From Nitrosomonas sp. (GTDB lineage Bacteria > Pseudomonadota > Gammaproteobacteria > Burkholderiales > Nitrosomonadaceae), in assembly GCA_021582655.1 (NCBI GenBank), contig CP091135.1, forward strand, positions 1 through 64,000: a stretch of DNA of 64,000 bases. The letters are read 5' to 3'. The notes under the pieces were generated by a model. It was not told the DNA's origin. It ran no database searches and was given only the letters and a program-made list of their open reading frames with translations. Both the position numbers and the translations under genes were made by a program. How positions within the stretch are numbered: the first letter of the stretch is position 1; every line of letters starts with the position of its first letter. Below are positions 27,240-36,860 of the stretch, one piece after another.

Positions 27240-28571
27240 ATGAATCAAAACGATCCACACGATAACCCGGAGAAGCCGTTACAAGACTTCGGCAACTGGT
27301 TGCGCGGATGGGCGATACTGGGATGGGTGGAAGATTGGGTGAAAGCGTATCCCTTGTGGGCGGCGGCCCATTTTCTCAATGTAATGGTTGCCATTTTTCT
27401 AATTGTTGGCGGCGGTATTCCGATACTTACGGTGGTGATTTTTCTGTGTATCATTTTCGTGCAGATTTATACTGAGCCGATTAAAGCGATTCAACCCGAA
27501 TTCGATAAGAAAACCCGGGAGGCAGTGGAAGAAGCCAGATCTCAGCAGCGAAACAAGTGGATGATTTTCGCCTACAGCTTTATGCTGATTTCTCTGTTGC
27601 TGACTTTTTATCCGTTTATCAATTCGCTCTCCGAAGCCGAACTGAAAAAATATCTCGCTACGTTGCGTGAGAAACCCATTGCGATTTTCATCGCCTGCTC
27701 TTTGGACGACAAAGCGGAAAATTTGCGTTGTGCGGCGAAAAACGAGAAAACACCAAGCCCGGAAGCCGATCAGCAAACGCAAGTACCGATACCGGAAGGG
27801 GTAGGGCATGCCTGGGCGATCAACATTGGCGGGAATATCGAGCGTTGTACCGCGGAGCAAGACAGTACCTATGGCAGAGCCGTTGCCTGCGAAGTCAGAG
27901 ACGGGCTCTTGGTACCGCTTTATTTCATTGTGATGGCTTTGATGGGTGGCAGCATCAGTTTGACCCGGCGTCTTCCGGAATTGCAAAAACAAGCAGGGTC
28001 GGAGCACATCGCGACAATACGCCAGCCTAAATTATCCCAATACGAATTTCGTGAATATCTGATATTTCAGATGGTGCAGTTTATCTCCGCACCGTTCCTG
28101 GCCATTCTTGCTTATTATTTGATCGAGCCGAGTAATACCACCAATGCGGTTGTGTTGGCGTTTACCGCCGGGTTTGCCTCCGAAACCATTCTATTGATGG
28201 TGCGTTCGGTGGCAAACAAGATTTCCCCGAATAGCGATGGTGCGTTTCAATATGGTGCAATTGCCGGCATCATTCGGTTTTGCGGTGATGATAAAAAAAT
28301 TCCCGACACCCTGGAGGTTTTTCTGACAGAACAGCCGCAGCAAGCGCATGCCGTTACCGATGCGGATGGATTCTATACCTTGAACAACGTACCGGTGGGG
28401 GAGCACAGTATTAGCGTCAAATACATTAACCGGCATGAAATTTTGCAGAAAGATATTGTTAAGGTGGTTCAAGCACAAGCGGTTTCCAAAAAAAATATCA
28501 CGATCCCGGTGCAGGGCTCGGAAGTTTTGCAACAACAAAATGCTCCACCCGGTCCTGATGAGCAGCACTGA
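27240..28571 (+). CDS. Unknown membrane protein with carboxypeptidase-regulatory-like C-terminal domain
   Basis: A 443-residue protein with about five hydrophobic segments: residues 40-75, 108-130, 222-240, 274-295 and 305-325. A loop of about 90 residues (about 130-220) holds cysteines in ACSLDDKAENLRCAA and IERCTAEQD...VACEVRD. Residues about 340-425 resemble an Ig-like carboxypeptidase-regulatory/CNA-B domain: YGAIAGIIRFCGDD, then TDADGFYTLNNVPVGEHSISVKY. The ATG at 27240 follows AAAAAGGG; GTG 27231 is an alternative. I do not recognise the full architecture. A repeat element begins 11 bp after the stop. Confidence 0.7.
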   Translation: MNQNDPHDNPEKPLQDFGNWLRGWAILGWVEDWVKAYPLWAAAHFLNVMVAIFLIVGGGIPILTVVIFLCIIFVQIYTEPIKAIQPEFDKKTREAVEEARSQQRNKWMIFAYSFMLISLLLTFYPFINSLSEAELKKYLATLREKPIAIFIACSLDDKAENLRCAAKNEKTPSPEADQQTQVPIPEGVGHAWAINIGGNIERCTAEQDSTYGRAVACEVRDGLLVPLYFIVMALMGGSISLTRRLPELQKQAGSEHIATIRQPKLSQYEFREYLIFQMVQFISAPFLAILAYYLIEPSNTTNAVVLAFTAGFASETILLMVRSVANKISPNSDGAFQYGAIAGIIRFCGDDKKIPDTLEVFLTEQPQQAHAVTDADGFYTLNNVPVGEHSISVKYINRHEILQKDIVKVVQAQAVSKKNITIPVQGSEVLQQQNAPPGPDEQH

Positions 28572-28581
28572 TCGCGTTCAG

Positions 28582-28723
28582 GGAAATGCTGATAACAGGC
28601 TGCACCCGAGAATCGCTGTGCTGCGAAGTTGGCGCGCTTTTTCACCATTGTATTGATGACTTCGATCGCTATGTTCTGTGTGTTTCACACCTCGTTCGGC
28701 TTACTGAATGAATCAGTACTTCC
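28582..28723 (+). repeat. Dispersed MITE-like element, copy C
   Basis: A 142-bp copy: left end GGAAATGCTGATAACAGGCTGCAC, right end GAATGAATCAGTACTTCC, with the shared interior GGCGCGCTTTTTCACC. The very next base on the minus strand is the stop codon of the DUF3467-like gene (28724-28726). Orientation is the same as the other copies. Confidence 0.75.
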
Positions 28724-29197
28724 CTATTTCTTTTTGAACCAAGGAAAACGGATACCGCTGCTTTCCTTTTTCGAAGTGCCCGAATCTTCAGCTTTTTCTT
28801 GGGCGGATTGGGTTTCAGCATGCGTTGCAGCGGCCGGTTCCTGGGTATTGGCGGGCCGTGGTGCGGTAGCGGCAATCTGGTGCAATAATTGATTGAGTTG
28901 CTGCGTCAATTGTTGCGCCGTCTCAGTGCTGAGCGCAAGCCGGCAAGATGATCGCGCATTGATGACGCCGGGTGTTTTGTTACCCGATTTGATCGCTTGG
29001 GTAAGTGTGTTGATAACACTGGGATCGATAAAGCCGAAATCAACGACAACCATGTTTTGCGCGGTATTTATCGTCGAAAAATTGGCATATACGGGTATGC
29101 CCTCCCGCTCACCCGTTTGCATTTGGATGTTGATCGGTTTTGGAGAGGATGGTGCATGAGTGCTATCACCGGTTGAGGTGCCATTTGCATCGGTCAT
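28724..29197 (-). CDS. DUF3467-like protein, longer paralogue
   Basis: A 157-residue product from ATG 29197, with AGGAGAAATCA directly upstream. Residues about 22-105 form a domain with PVYANFSTINTAQNMVVVDFGFIDP and RSSCRLALSTETAQQLTQQLNQLL. It resembles DUF3467: a YANxxxI strand, a VVDFGF strand and a final RxxLSxxxAxxLxxxLNxxL helix. The C-terminal 50 residues are Ala/Glu-rich and end in a basic FPWFKKK. It is a tandem paralogue of the next upstream gene and probably shares its transcript (37-bp gap). Function unknown. Confidence 0.65.
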   Translation of the reverse strand: MTDANGTSTGDSTHAPSSPKPINIQMQTGEREGIPVYANFSTINTAQNMVVVDFGFIDPSVINTLTQAIKSGNKTPGVINARSSCRLALSTETAQQLTQQLNQLLHQIAATAPRPANTQEPAAATHAETQSAQEKAEDSGTSKKESSGIRFPWFKKK

Positions 29198-29234
29198 TGA
29201 TTTCTCCTGGATAGTCAATTGAGTGTGCGGCTTT

Positions 29235-29555
29235 TTATGAAGGTTTTTTGGAAAAATATTGATTAAGCTGTTGCGCCAGGATGTTTGCTGCTTCGGTACT
29301 GAGGGCGATACGGCAGGCCATGCGGGCTCCGACGGTATCGGGTACTTTCTCACCTGCACGCACCAGGCGGTTGATGGTAGCCACAGTTTGCGGATCGAGA
29401 AAACCGAAATCCAGAATGACAACACCTTGACCGGGTTGGACCGCGGTAATATTGGCATAAATCGGATGCCCGGTGTGCTCGCCCGACTGCATGCGAATAT
29501 TAATTTGCGTCGCCGGCGTTCCGGAAGTCGGTGTTGCAGTGCCTTGTTGTTCCAT
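29235..29555 (-). CDS. DUF3467-like protein, shorter paralogue
   Basis: A 106-residue protein made almost entirely of the domain seen in its neighbour: INIRMQSGEHTGHPIYANITAV, VVILDFGFLDP, then RMACRIALSTEAANILAQQLNQYF. AAGGAGATCCC precedes the ATG at 29555. Tandem duplication explains the pair. No catalytic residues are apparent. It is divergent from ftsK. Confidence 0.65.
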   Translation of the reverse strand: MEQQGTATPTSGTPATQINIRMQSGEHTGHPIYANITAVQPGQGVVILDFGFLDPQTVATINRLVRAGEKVPDTVGARMACRIALSTEAANILAQQLNQYFSKKPS

Positions 29556-29812
29556 TGGGATCTCCTTAGGTTGGTTTAAGCGTTGATAATTTTCTCGTAG
29601 CTTCAGTCCGCCCGCAACTGGCTTATCATTAAACTTGTCATCGCGTCAAGCATAATGCATTCACGCGCGATTTGCACTCGGGATAGCGCGCCAGATGGCA
29701 GGTGATGCGCCCGTGTAGTGATTCTCGGTTGCGGGAGAATCGGAATTCGTGGGGATTCTCTTATATAATCTCGCATATCAATCCTATTTAACTATTTGCC
29801 GCTGAATTTTTG

Positions 29813-32113
29813 ATGAGCTTGATCAACAAACCGATGGCCAAAAAATCAAGTGGCCAGGCAGCTTCGCCAAGGGTAATCCGGTTGTTGCGTGAGTCCGGAT
29901 TACTGATCTGGATTGGTGCTGCGCTGTACCTGGCGATGATTTTTATTACTTACGACGGCGGTGATGCCGGCTGGTCGCATAGCGGGGAATCTAATCACAT
30001 TCGGAATGCCGGTGGGTATATCGGCGCCTGGCTGGCGGATTTCCTGCTGTATTTGTTCGGGGCCTCGGCTTGGTGGTGGATCGCTTTCTTTTTGTCGGTG
30101 ATCGCCTGGAGCTACCGCCGTATCGACAGTCATGGTATTTTCGATCGCCAATCCCTGTTGTTGTCGTTCGGGGGGTTTTTGTTGCTGCTTGCCAGCAGCA
30201 GCACGCTGGAAGCGTTACGATTTTATTCGATCAACATCACCTTACCGCTGGTACCCGGCGGGATGCTGGGCAGTTCCATCGGGGATATGCTCTCGCAAGT
30301 TTTCGGGTTTACCGGAACCACCTTGATGCTATTGATCCTGATTGCAATCGGATTCAGTCAGTTTACCGGCTTGTCGTGGATCCGTTTTGTAGAAAGAATC
30401 GGCGAAAGCATTGAAAATTTAGGTTTGTGGCTGGCAAGCATTTGGGAAACGCGGCAGGACAAATTCGCCGGTTTGATTGCGGCACGTATGCGTGAGAAAA
30501 CGGTCGAATTCGAGAAAAAACGTATCGAAAGCAATCCTGCGTTGCATATTGAGCCGCCTACGACGACGATCATTAAATCCCAGCGAGTCATGAAAGAGAA
30601 GCAAGTGCCGCTGTTTTCCGATATGCCTGATTCCACGTTGCCGCCACTGCATCTCCTGGATGCCCCGGAAAAGGATTTCGAAGTGTTGTCCAAAGAAGCC
30701 ATCGAATTCACTTCACGGTTGATAGAACGCAAGCTGAAGGAATTCGGGGTTGATGTTACTGTGGTTGCCGCTTTTCCCGGTCCCGTGATTACGCGTTACG
30801 AAATTGAACCTGCCGTCGGCGTGAAAGGGAATCAAGTCATTAATCTGATAAAGGATCTCGCACGGGCGCTATCGGTCGCCAGCATTCGCGTGGTGGAAAC
30901 CATCCCTGGGAAAACCAGCATGGGTCTGGAAATTCCGAATCCCAAACGGCAGATCGTCCGTTTGCAGGAAATCCTGAGTTCGCAGGTGTATGCCGATTCG
31001 GCGTCGCCGCTGACGATCGCGCTTGGAAAAGATATCAGCGGACGCCCGGTGGTTTCGGATCTGGCAAAAATGCCGCATGCACTGGTGGCCGGTACCACCG
31101 GCTCCGGTAAGTCGGTGGCGATCAATGCGGTGATTTTGAGCTTGGTGTACAAAACCACACCCGATCAAACGCGCTTGATCCTGATTGATCCGAAAATGCT
31201 TGAATTATCGGTTTATGAAGGTATACCGCATTTGCTGACCCCGGTTGTGACCGATATGCGTGAGGCTGAAAGCGCTTTGCGCTGGTGCGTGGCGGAAATG
31301 GAGCGGCGTTACAAATTGATGTCTGCATTGGGAGTGCGAAATCTCGGTGGCTACAACCAGAAAGTGCGTGATGCCGCCAAAAATGAAGAACCCATCGTTA
31401 ATCCGCTGGCGCCGCCGGAAGAAGCACCGGAATATCTTGCGGAGCTGCCACTGATTGTAGTGATGATCGACGAGCTTGCCGATTTGATGATGGTAGCCGG
31501 AAAAAAAGTCGAACATTTGATCGCCCGATTGGCGCAAAAAGCGCGTGCCTCCGGGATTCATTTGCTGTTGGCGACGCAACGCCCCTCGGTCGATGTGATT
31601 ACCGGGTTGATCAAAGCCAATATTCCGACACGGATCGCATTTCAGGTTTCCAGCAAGATCGATTCGCGCACCATTCTGGATCAAATGGGTGCGGAAGCTT
31701 TGCTGGGGCAGGGTGATATGCTGTATTTGCCGCCCGGTAGCGGTTATCCGCAGCGCGTGCACGGTGCTTTTGTTGCCGATCACGAAGTGCATAAAGTGGT
31801 TGAATATCTGAAGCAGCTCGGGGAGCCCGATTATATTGAGGCGATTCTGCAGGCCGGTGATGAGGAAAGTGATACCGGCGGTTCCTTGGAACTGAAAAAA
31901 AATGCGGGGGGTGAAACCGATCCGTTATACGACGAAGCGGTTGCCATTGTCGTTAAAACCCGCCGTGCCTCGATTTCTCTGGTGCAGCGGAATTTGCGTA
32001 TCGGCTATAATCGGGCGGCCCGGCTGATTGAGGATATGGAGCGCGCCGGTTTGGTTTCAGCGATGCAAAGCAACGGTAACCGGGAAGTGTTGGCACCCGC
32101 ACGCAGCGAATAA
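29813..32113 (+). CDS. ftsK: DNA translocase FtsK
   Basis: A 766-residue FtsK. Four hydrophobic helices lie in residues 25-190. The long proline/glutamine linker of E. coli FtsK is absent, as in many short homologues. The motor has Walker [13 protein letters not shown] and Walker [15 protein letters not shown]. The C-terminal winged-helix gamma domain ([38 protein letters not shown]) reads chromosome polarity sequences. It moves DNA at the division septum. lolA and rarA follow on the same strand, the order seen in many proteobacteria. A TATAAT-like -10 lies at 29764-29769. Confidence 0.95.
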   Translation: MSLINKPMAKKSSGQAASPRVIRLLRESGLLIWIGAALYLAMIFITYDGGDAGWSHSGESNHIRNAGGYIGAWLADFLLYLFGASAWWWIAFFLSVIAWSYRRIDSHGIFDRQSLLLSFGGFLLLLASSSTLEALRFYSINITLPLVPGGMLGSSIGDMLSQVFGFTGTTLMLLILIAIGFSQFTGLSWIRFVERIGESIENLGLWLASIWETRQDKFAGLIAARMREKTVEFEKKRIESNPALHIEPPTTTIIKSQRVMKEKQVPLFSDMPDSTLPPLHLLDAPEKDFEVLSKEAIEFTSRLIERKLKEFGVDVTVVAAFPGPVITRYEIEPAVGVKGNQVINLIKDLARALSVASIRVVETIPGKTSMGLEIPNPKRQIVRLQEILSSQVYADSASPLTIALGKDISGRPVVSDLAKMPHALVAGTTGSGKSVAINAVILSLVYKTTPDQTRLILIDPKMLELSVYEGIPHLLTPVVTDMREAESALRWCVAEMERRYKLMSALGVRNLGGYNQKVRDAAKNEEPIVNPLAPPEEAPEYLAELPLIVVMIDELADLMMVAGKKVEHLIARLAQKARASGIHLLLATQRPSVDVITGLIKANIPTRIAFQVSSKIDSRTILDQMGAEALLGQGDMLYLPPGSGYPQRVHGAFVADHEVHKVVEYLKQLGEPDYIEAILQAGDEESDTGGSLELKKNAGGETDPLYDEAVAIVVKTRRASISLVQRNLRIGYNRAARLIEDMERAGLVSAMQSNGNREVLAPARSE

Positions 32114-32155
32114 ATAAGTGTATTTTTCAATTAATTTCTTGATGCAAGGAATGCC

Positions 32156-32782
32156 ATGCTTCGATTAAGCTGTTTTTTGCTTTGCCTGTTGTCCGGTTGC
32201 TTGCCGTACTTTACCGCGGAAGCCGCCGCCATCGATAGCTTGAAGAAATTCATTCAGGAAACGCGTACCGTACGCGCCAATTTCGAGCAAACACTCTACG
32301 ATCGCAACGCCCGTACGGTACAGGAATCGAAAGGTATAATGCAATTCGAGCGTCCGGAAAAATTCCGCTGGAATTATGAGAAACCCTATGAGCAATTGAT
32401 CATTGGCGATGGCACGCAGGTTTGGTTCTATGATAATGATCTCAATCAAGTCACGATACGGCAGTTCAGTATCGCCATCGGCAGCAGCCCTGCCGCGCTA
32501 TTGGCGGGTAATTCCGCAATCGAGGATAACTTCGAATTGGTGGAATTGGGTGTGCAAAACGATACCGAATGGCTCGAAGCGATCCCTAAAAGCAAAGAAA
32601 GTGCATTCGAATTCGTACAAATGGGATTCTCTCGTGATGGTACCTTAATGTTTATGGCATTGCGTGACAGCCTTGGCCAAACTACGGTGTTGTCGTTTAC
32701 CGAGCTGGATAAAAATCCCGCCTTGTCGGCCGAGTTATTCAAATTTACGCCGCCGGACAATGCCGACATCATCAGCGAATGA
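32156..32782 (+). CDS. lolA: Outer-membrane lipoprotein carrier protein LolA
   Basis: A 208-residue periplasmic chaperone that carries lipoproteins from LolCDE to LolB. The signal peptide covers residues 1-24, with SGCLPYFTAEAAA at its end. The mature start SLKKFIQETRTVRANFEQTL and the segments RPEKFRWNYEKPYEQLIIGDG and VWFYDNDLNQVT are characteristic. The gene lies 42 bp after ftsK and 16 bp before rarA. The cysteine before PYF might mimic a lipobox (LSGC), but LolA should be soluble. Confidence 0.92.
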   Translation: MLRLSCFLLCLLSGCLPYFTAEAAAIDSLKKFIQETRTVRANFEQTLYDRNARTVQESKGIMQFERPEKFRWNYEKPYEQLIIGDGTQVWFYDNDLNQVTIRQFSIAIGSSPAALLAGNSAIEDNFELVELGVQNDTEWLEAIPKSKESAFEFVQMGFSRDGTLMFMALRDSLGQTTVLSFTELDKNPALSAELFKFTPPDNADIISE

Positions 32783-32798
32783 GTCGAATCTGTTCTCG

Positions 32799-34094
32799 AT
32801 GAGCTTTTCTCAGGCGCCGCTGGCGGAGCAATTACGGCCTAAGCATTTAAGCGATCTGATCGGCCAAAGCCATTTGTTGGGCGAAGGCAAGCCATTGCGC
32901 CTGGCATTCGCATCGGGCAAGCCGCACTCGATGATCCTGTGGGGGCCGCCGGGGACCGGAAAAACAACGCTGGCGCGTATTATGTCGACTGAATTCGACT
33001 GCGAATTTATCGCGCTTTCAGCGGTTTTATCGGGCGTTAAAGAGATTCGTGCCGCCATTGAGCAGGCACAATCGGTATTGCAGCAAAATGGGCGCCATAC
33101 CATTTTATTTGTCGATGAAGTGCACCGTTTCAACAAATCGCAGCAAGATGCTTTTTTGCCGTATGTGGAACAAGGTTTGATTACTTTCGTCGGCGCTACA
33201 ACCGAGAATCCGTCATTCGAGGTCAATAAGGCATTGCTGTCGCGTGCCCAGGTGTATGCGCTGTCCGCACTGTCGGAGCAAGAACTGGTGTCATTGTTTG
33301 AGCGCGCACATCAATGTGCGTTGCGTCATTTGCAATTTGCGGATGAAGCGCGGCAATTGCTGATTGAATTCGCCGATGGCGACGCCAGGCGTTTGTTAAA
33401 TCTGCTGGAACAAATCGGTGTTGCGGCGCTTACCCGCCAAACGGTGTCAATCGGCAGGGAATTCGTCGCTGATTCGTTATCCCGTAACGCGCGCAGCTTT
33501 GATAAAGGCGGCGATGCGTTTTATGATCAGATCTCCGCGTTGCACAAATCCGTACGCGGCTCTTCCCCCGATGCGGCGCTTTATTGGTTGTGCCGCATGC
33601 TTGACGGCGGTGCCGACCCTCTGTACATCGGGCGGCGTTTAATCCGTATGGCGACAGAGGATGTCGGATTGGCCGACCCGCGCGCATTGCGTTTGGCGCT
33701 GGATGCTTGTGAAGCTTACGAACGACTGGGCAGCCCCGAAGGTGAACTGGCATTGGCGCAAGCGGCTTTGTATCTGGCATGTGCGCCGAAAAGCAATGCC
33801 GCGTATTTGGCCTACAACAAAGCGCGCTCCTATGTTGGTCGCGATAAATCCCGTTCCGTCCCGTTGCATTTGCGCAATGCGCCGACTCAGTTAATGAAAG
33901 ATATCGGCTACGGAAAATCCTACCGCTACGCACACGATTGTCCAAACGCTTACGCGGCGGGTGAGAATTACTTTCCTGACGATCTACCGGATGTTGGTTT
34001 TTATCAACCGACCCACTACGGATTGGAGCAAAAGATTCAGGAGAAGCTTACCTTCTTGCGTGACTTGGATCGTCAGGCAAAGCGTAACACATAG
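32799..34094 (+). CDS. rarA: Replication-associated recombination protein A (RarA/MgsA)
   Basis: A 431-residue AAA+ clamp-loader-like ATPase that acts at stalled replication forks. It shows Walker A WGPPGTGKTTLARI, Walker B TILFVDEVHRFNKSQQD, sensor 1 FVGATTENPSFEVN and the C-terminal MgsA-type region DPLYIGRRLIRMATEDVGLADPRAL. The start at 32799 (MSFSQAPLAEQLRPKHL) is chosen because the longer open frame overlaps lolA. It is the third gene of the ftsK-lolA-rarA unit. Confidence 0.95.
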   Translation: MSFSQAPLAEQLRPKHLSDLIGQSHLLGEGKPLRLAFASGKPHSMILWGPPGTGKTTLARIMSTEFDCEFIALSAVLSGVKEIRAAIEQAQSVLQQNGRHTILFVDEVHRFNKSQQDAFLPYVEQGLITFVGATTENPSFEVNKALLSRAQVYALSALSEQELVSLFERAHQCALRHLQFADEARQLLIEFADGDARRLLNLLEQIGVAALTRQTVSIGREFVADSLSRNARSFDKGGDAFYDQISALHKSVRGSSPDAALYWLCRMLDGGADPLYIGRRLIRMATEDVGLADPRALRLALDACEAYERLGSPEGELALAQAALYLACAPKSNAAYLAYNKARSYVGRDKSRSVPLHLRNAPTQLMKDIGYGKSYRYAHDCPNAYAAGENYFPDDLPDVGFYQPTHYGLEQKIQEKLTFLRDLDRQAKRNT

Positions 34095-34373
34095 TCAGAT
34101 TACGCTATTTCGCGAAAGATGACACCCGCTCGTGCACGTTCTCATCGTCTGCCAACGAACTACAAGAAGCCCCGGATTACACCGGCGGATGATAAACAGT
34201 GCGATTCCCCCTCTTTTATTTTAGGTTTTCCCTTCTTTCGATCACCATTAGTATTCCGATAATTAAATTAATAAGAATCTATCGGCAAGCAAAATAATGG
34301 CGGTGGACGGTATTTTCCACTTCCTCGCTTCTGAAATAGCGGATCGAGTAATTATTTGACGAGGAGGAAGGCG
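34095..34373. other. Intergenic region after rarA
   Basis: About 280 bp with no gene, no tRNA and no clear terminator. It is pyrimidine-rich around 34200-34240. It ends in the strong GAGGAGGAAG ribosome site of the small ORF that follows. Confidence 0.5.
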
Positions 34374-34550
34374 ATGATGGTGAAAATTGATCATGGAAAA
34401 TGGGCGCGAATATGCGGCAGTTTGGCCGCTTCCCAGATGCTGTTGCTGTATTTTCTGTTGAATCCAAACCCTGTAAAGACAGAAATAGTTTCTTATCCTG
34501 CACAAGTTGAGGGAGTGCTCGTTTATTGCATTCAATTATTTAATTTCTAG
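34374..34550 (+). CDS. Possible small membrane protein with strong ribosome site
   Basis: ATGs at 34374 and 34377 follow GAGGAGGAAG, one of the strongest Shine-Dalgarno sequences in the window. The product of about 58 residues has one potential membrane helix (ASQMLLLYFLLNP) and no recognised domain. The ribosome site argues for translation; the lack of family resemblance argues for caution. It could be the remnant of a longer gene. Confidence 0.35.
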   Translation: MMVKIDHGKWARICGSLAASQMLLLYFLLNPNPVKTEIVSYPAQVEGVLVYCIQLFNF

Positions 34551-34910
34551 ACCTACCTGTAGTGAATCAGCATATTTTGTATTAAAAAATGGTTGGAATG
34601 GGAGAAATGAGGGGATGGCCGCAAGGTGCGCATAAATATAACGGTATTGCCTACAATTATGCACAATTCAATTGTGAACATGATTCCGAAGCGATAAATA
34701 TTCTTCCTGTTAAGAATTTGAGGGCAGTCGCAATCTGCGGCTCAATAGGCAATCCAATGTTTTTATTTGTATTTTTCAGGAATCGGATGGTGATAGATGT
34801 AGTATGTCCATCAAGAATCGTGCATTAAAAAACACTGACAATGCTGATATTGTCACGCTACAGGATAACAAGAATAACTCGTTATCCTTGCGAAGCATAA
34901 TAATATAGCT
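34551..34910. other. Intergenic region with minus-strand terminator
   Basis: No gene is convincing here. It holds two hairpins, AGGATAAC/GTTATCCT (34862-34888) and TGACAAT/ATTGTCA (34836-34855). The second is followed on the minus strand by a T run and ends the secreted-protein gene. Confidence 0.5.
34827..34855 (-). terminator. Rho-independent terminator
   Basis: On the minus strand TGACAAT (34855-34849) pairs with ATTGTCA (34842-34836) around a 6-base loop. GTG and then six T residues follow (34832-34827). It ends transcripts of the 34911-35483 gene. Confidence 0.65.
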
Positions 34911-35483
34911 CTATAGCCGGTTGTCTTTTGTTAAAACAAATGTTCCGGTTTTCTCCCCATTGACTTGATATTCATAGTTTCCTGCTGATAAATCGTAAAC
35001 CTGCAAAGGCACGATTTTCTCAAACTTAGTAAGCACAGCGGCACAAGCCACGCTGCCATCACGCGGAATCGTGCTTGCCACATGAACTACGATTTCAAAA
35101 TGATTGGCTATTAGGCGTTGATTCACGGTGCCAAGCTCAAAACAGGCATCGCTAAAGCTTACTGCAATCTTAAGGAATACTTGAACAGGAAGAGTATCAG
35201 TCATAATGACTTCAACGCCATCTTCATCAACTAGGAAGATATCAATTGCCGGTGTTGTCTCAAAAGCTTGCAGGTGCCATGCATTTGTAGTTGGATCAAA
35301 CTGAAATATGGCGTTTTGATATAACCCCGATTGCTCGTCGGTATCGACACGTGGCAGCGTTAAGGTACCCTCACGATAGGAAGGAGCTTCACTGTTGCTA
35401 TCAATTGGGCCTGCATGTGAAAAGGCGGGATTGAGTGTCAAATAAAAAACAATCGCTATAAACGACATTCTGCAAATATTCAT
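34911..35483 (-). CDS. Secreted protein of unknown function
   Basis: A 190-residue product from ATG 35483, preceded by TGGAGAATATA. The signal peptide ends near FSHAGP (residue 25). The mature part is predicted to be beta-rich, with no known motif and two cysteines (DACFELG, VACAAVL). It is downstream of the subtilisin-like protease on the same strand, 34 bp away, so they are probably cotranscribed. It could be a companion such as an inhibitor or substrate, but nothing in the sequence shows this. A terminator follows. Confidence 0.65.
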   Translation of the reverse strand: MNICRMSFIAIVFYLTLNPAFSHAGPIDSNSEAPSYREGTLTLPRVDTDEQSGLYQNAIFQFDPTTNAWHLQAFETTPAIDIFLVDEDGVEVIMTDTLPVQVFLKIAVSFSDACFELGTVNQRLIANHFEIVVHVASTIPRDGSVACAAVLTKFEKIVPLQVYDLSAGNYEYQVNGEKTGTFVLTKDNRL

Positions 35484-35517
35484 TATATTCTCCATGAGTT
35501 GAACGGATTTTTCTTGA

Positions 35518-36696
35518 TTACCATTGCTGCCAAATAAAACGGGAAGTTGCGCCGGTTAATGGTGTTCCGTCCGTATTGGTGACAGTACCCAATTTTCCTT
35601 TATCTCTTAACGCTTGATATAGTGGTGCTGCTGAGGTCGCTGTATTGCATACTTGCCCGGCTGCCTGGCAGGCAATAGCAAAGAGACCCGCGACATAGGG
35701 CGCCGAAAAAGAAGTGCCGCTATTAGTGACTGATGAGCCACTTTGATTCATTAAAACAACATTTTCCCCAGGTGCAAACGTAGAGATATTCCCACCTTTC
35801 CTTGAAAAGAATGCTTTAGCATCTTTTCCTTGAGAAATTCGTTGATTGTTTGTTGCACCCACTACAAAGGATTCCGCTATACGGGTAGGTGTGAAATTAG
35901 CGGTATCACAATTATCATTGCCAGCGGCCACTACAACAATGATCCCCTTATTGTGCGCAGCTTTAATTGCGTTCTCTAACGCAGTATTGGTAAGAGGGGT
36001 GCTGCAGTTATTAAGTCCGTTGGTAAATCCATGACTCCAATTAACAATGGTTCCGGCTGGCGCATTATCTCTTAGCCAATCAAATGCTGTTATGGATGTG
36101 GAAACTTGTGCACCACCAGTACATGCATCGGTTATCTTAGCCATAATAACGGTCGCACCTTTTGCTACGCCTTTTGTATTTCCAGCCGCTGCACTGGCAA
36201 CCATGGTTCCATGTCCGTAACAATCAGATCCTGTTCCACCGTTTACGTCCCAAATGACGGAAGCGCGACCGGAAAATTCGGCGGCAACCGCTGAGTTAGT
36301 CAAAGTTAACCCTGAATCCAGGATATAAATAGTCCTGCCTGCACCATTATTGGTATAAGAATAAGTGTTATCTAAAAGTGGTGTTTGTTCGTCCAGTCGG
36401 TCAAGCCCCCAGCCTGGGTTACTTTGGGTAGCTACCGGAACCGTGGTTATATCCTGCTCGACAAGTAGCACACGACTATCCCGGCTTAATCGATAGGCTT
36501 CATCAGCATCGATATGTGCATGTATGGCGTTAATCGATGGAAAGATTGCGGCAATCTTGCCGCGCAAATTCAATTCCGCAGCTAAATTTTCTTTGCTTTG
36601 ACCGGTGCTATGTTGTCCGAAAGGAATTCTGTGTTCGCTATTTGCATGATCAGCGACAATTGATGATTCAATCAACGGATGTTCCCATTCTTTCAC
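35518..36696 (-). CDS. Subtilisin-like serine protease (S8), start out of frame
   Basis: From GTG 36696 the product has 392 residues. It carries the S8 triad: Asp in TIYILDSGLT, His in SDCYGHGTMVASAAAG and Ser in GTSFSAPYVAGLFA; the oxyanion Asn lies in VVAAGNDNCD. The same frame stays open upstream to 36864. It encodes a propeptide start (SYIITFKK) and a signal peptide (TVFFLSILCSSLTISAEG), yet contains no ATG, GTG or TTG. The only ATG with a good ribosome site (GGAGATTAAT, ATG at 36863) is in another frame and stops after nine codons. A 7-bp tandem repeat lies between. As it stands, export should fail. The gene is either phase-variable and OFF, or recently damaged. Confidence 0.8.
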   Translation of the reverse strand: MKEWEHPLIESSIVADHANSEHRIPFGQHSTGQSKENLAAELNLRGKIAAIFPSINAIHAHIDADEAYRLSRDSRVLLVEQDITTVPVATQSNPGWGLDRLDEQTPLLDNTYSYTNNGAGRTIYILDSGLTLTNSAVAAEFSGRASVIWDVNGGTGSDCYGHGTMVASAAAGNTKGVAKGATVIMAKITDACTGGAQVSTSITAFDWLRDNAPAGTIVNWSHGFTNGLNNCSTPLTNTALENAIKAAHNKGIIVVVAAGNDNCDTANFTPTRIAESFVVGATNNQRISQGKDAKAFFSRKGGNISTFAPGENVVLMNQSGSSVTNSGTSFSAPYVAGLFAIACQAAGQVCNTATSAAPLYQALRDKGKLGTVTNTDGTPLTGATSRFIWQQW

Positions 36697-36840
36697 TTTT
36701 TTAAAAGTTATGATGTAAGAATCTTTGACAATCTTGCTGGAATTTTCTATTACTGGAACTTTACTTTCTTGTGTTATGCCTTCTGCAGAAATGGTGAGCG
36801 AGGAACATAGGATTGATAAAAAGAATACCGTAATTATGGT

Positions 36841-36860
36841 GTTGCTTGTTGCTTGTTGCT
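36841..36860. repeat. Heptanucleotide tandem repeat in the protease start region
   Basis: GTTGCTT is repeated almost three times (two full units plus six bases) immediately inside the ATG at 36863 on the minus strand. Because 7 is not a multiple of 3, each gain or loss shifts the frame. Adding one unit or removing two joins the ATG to the protease frame and yields a signal peptide beginning MSN. Confidence 0.75.

Noticed and set aside
31205..31792. A 195-codon minus-strand frame within ftsK
   Set aside because: Antisense of the FtsK motor domain; Walker motifs on the plus strand prove the real gene.
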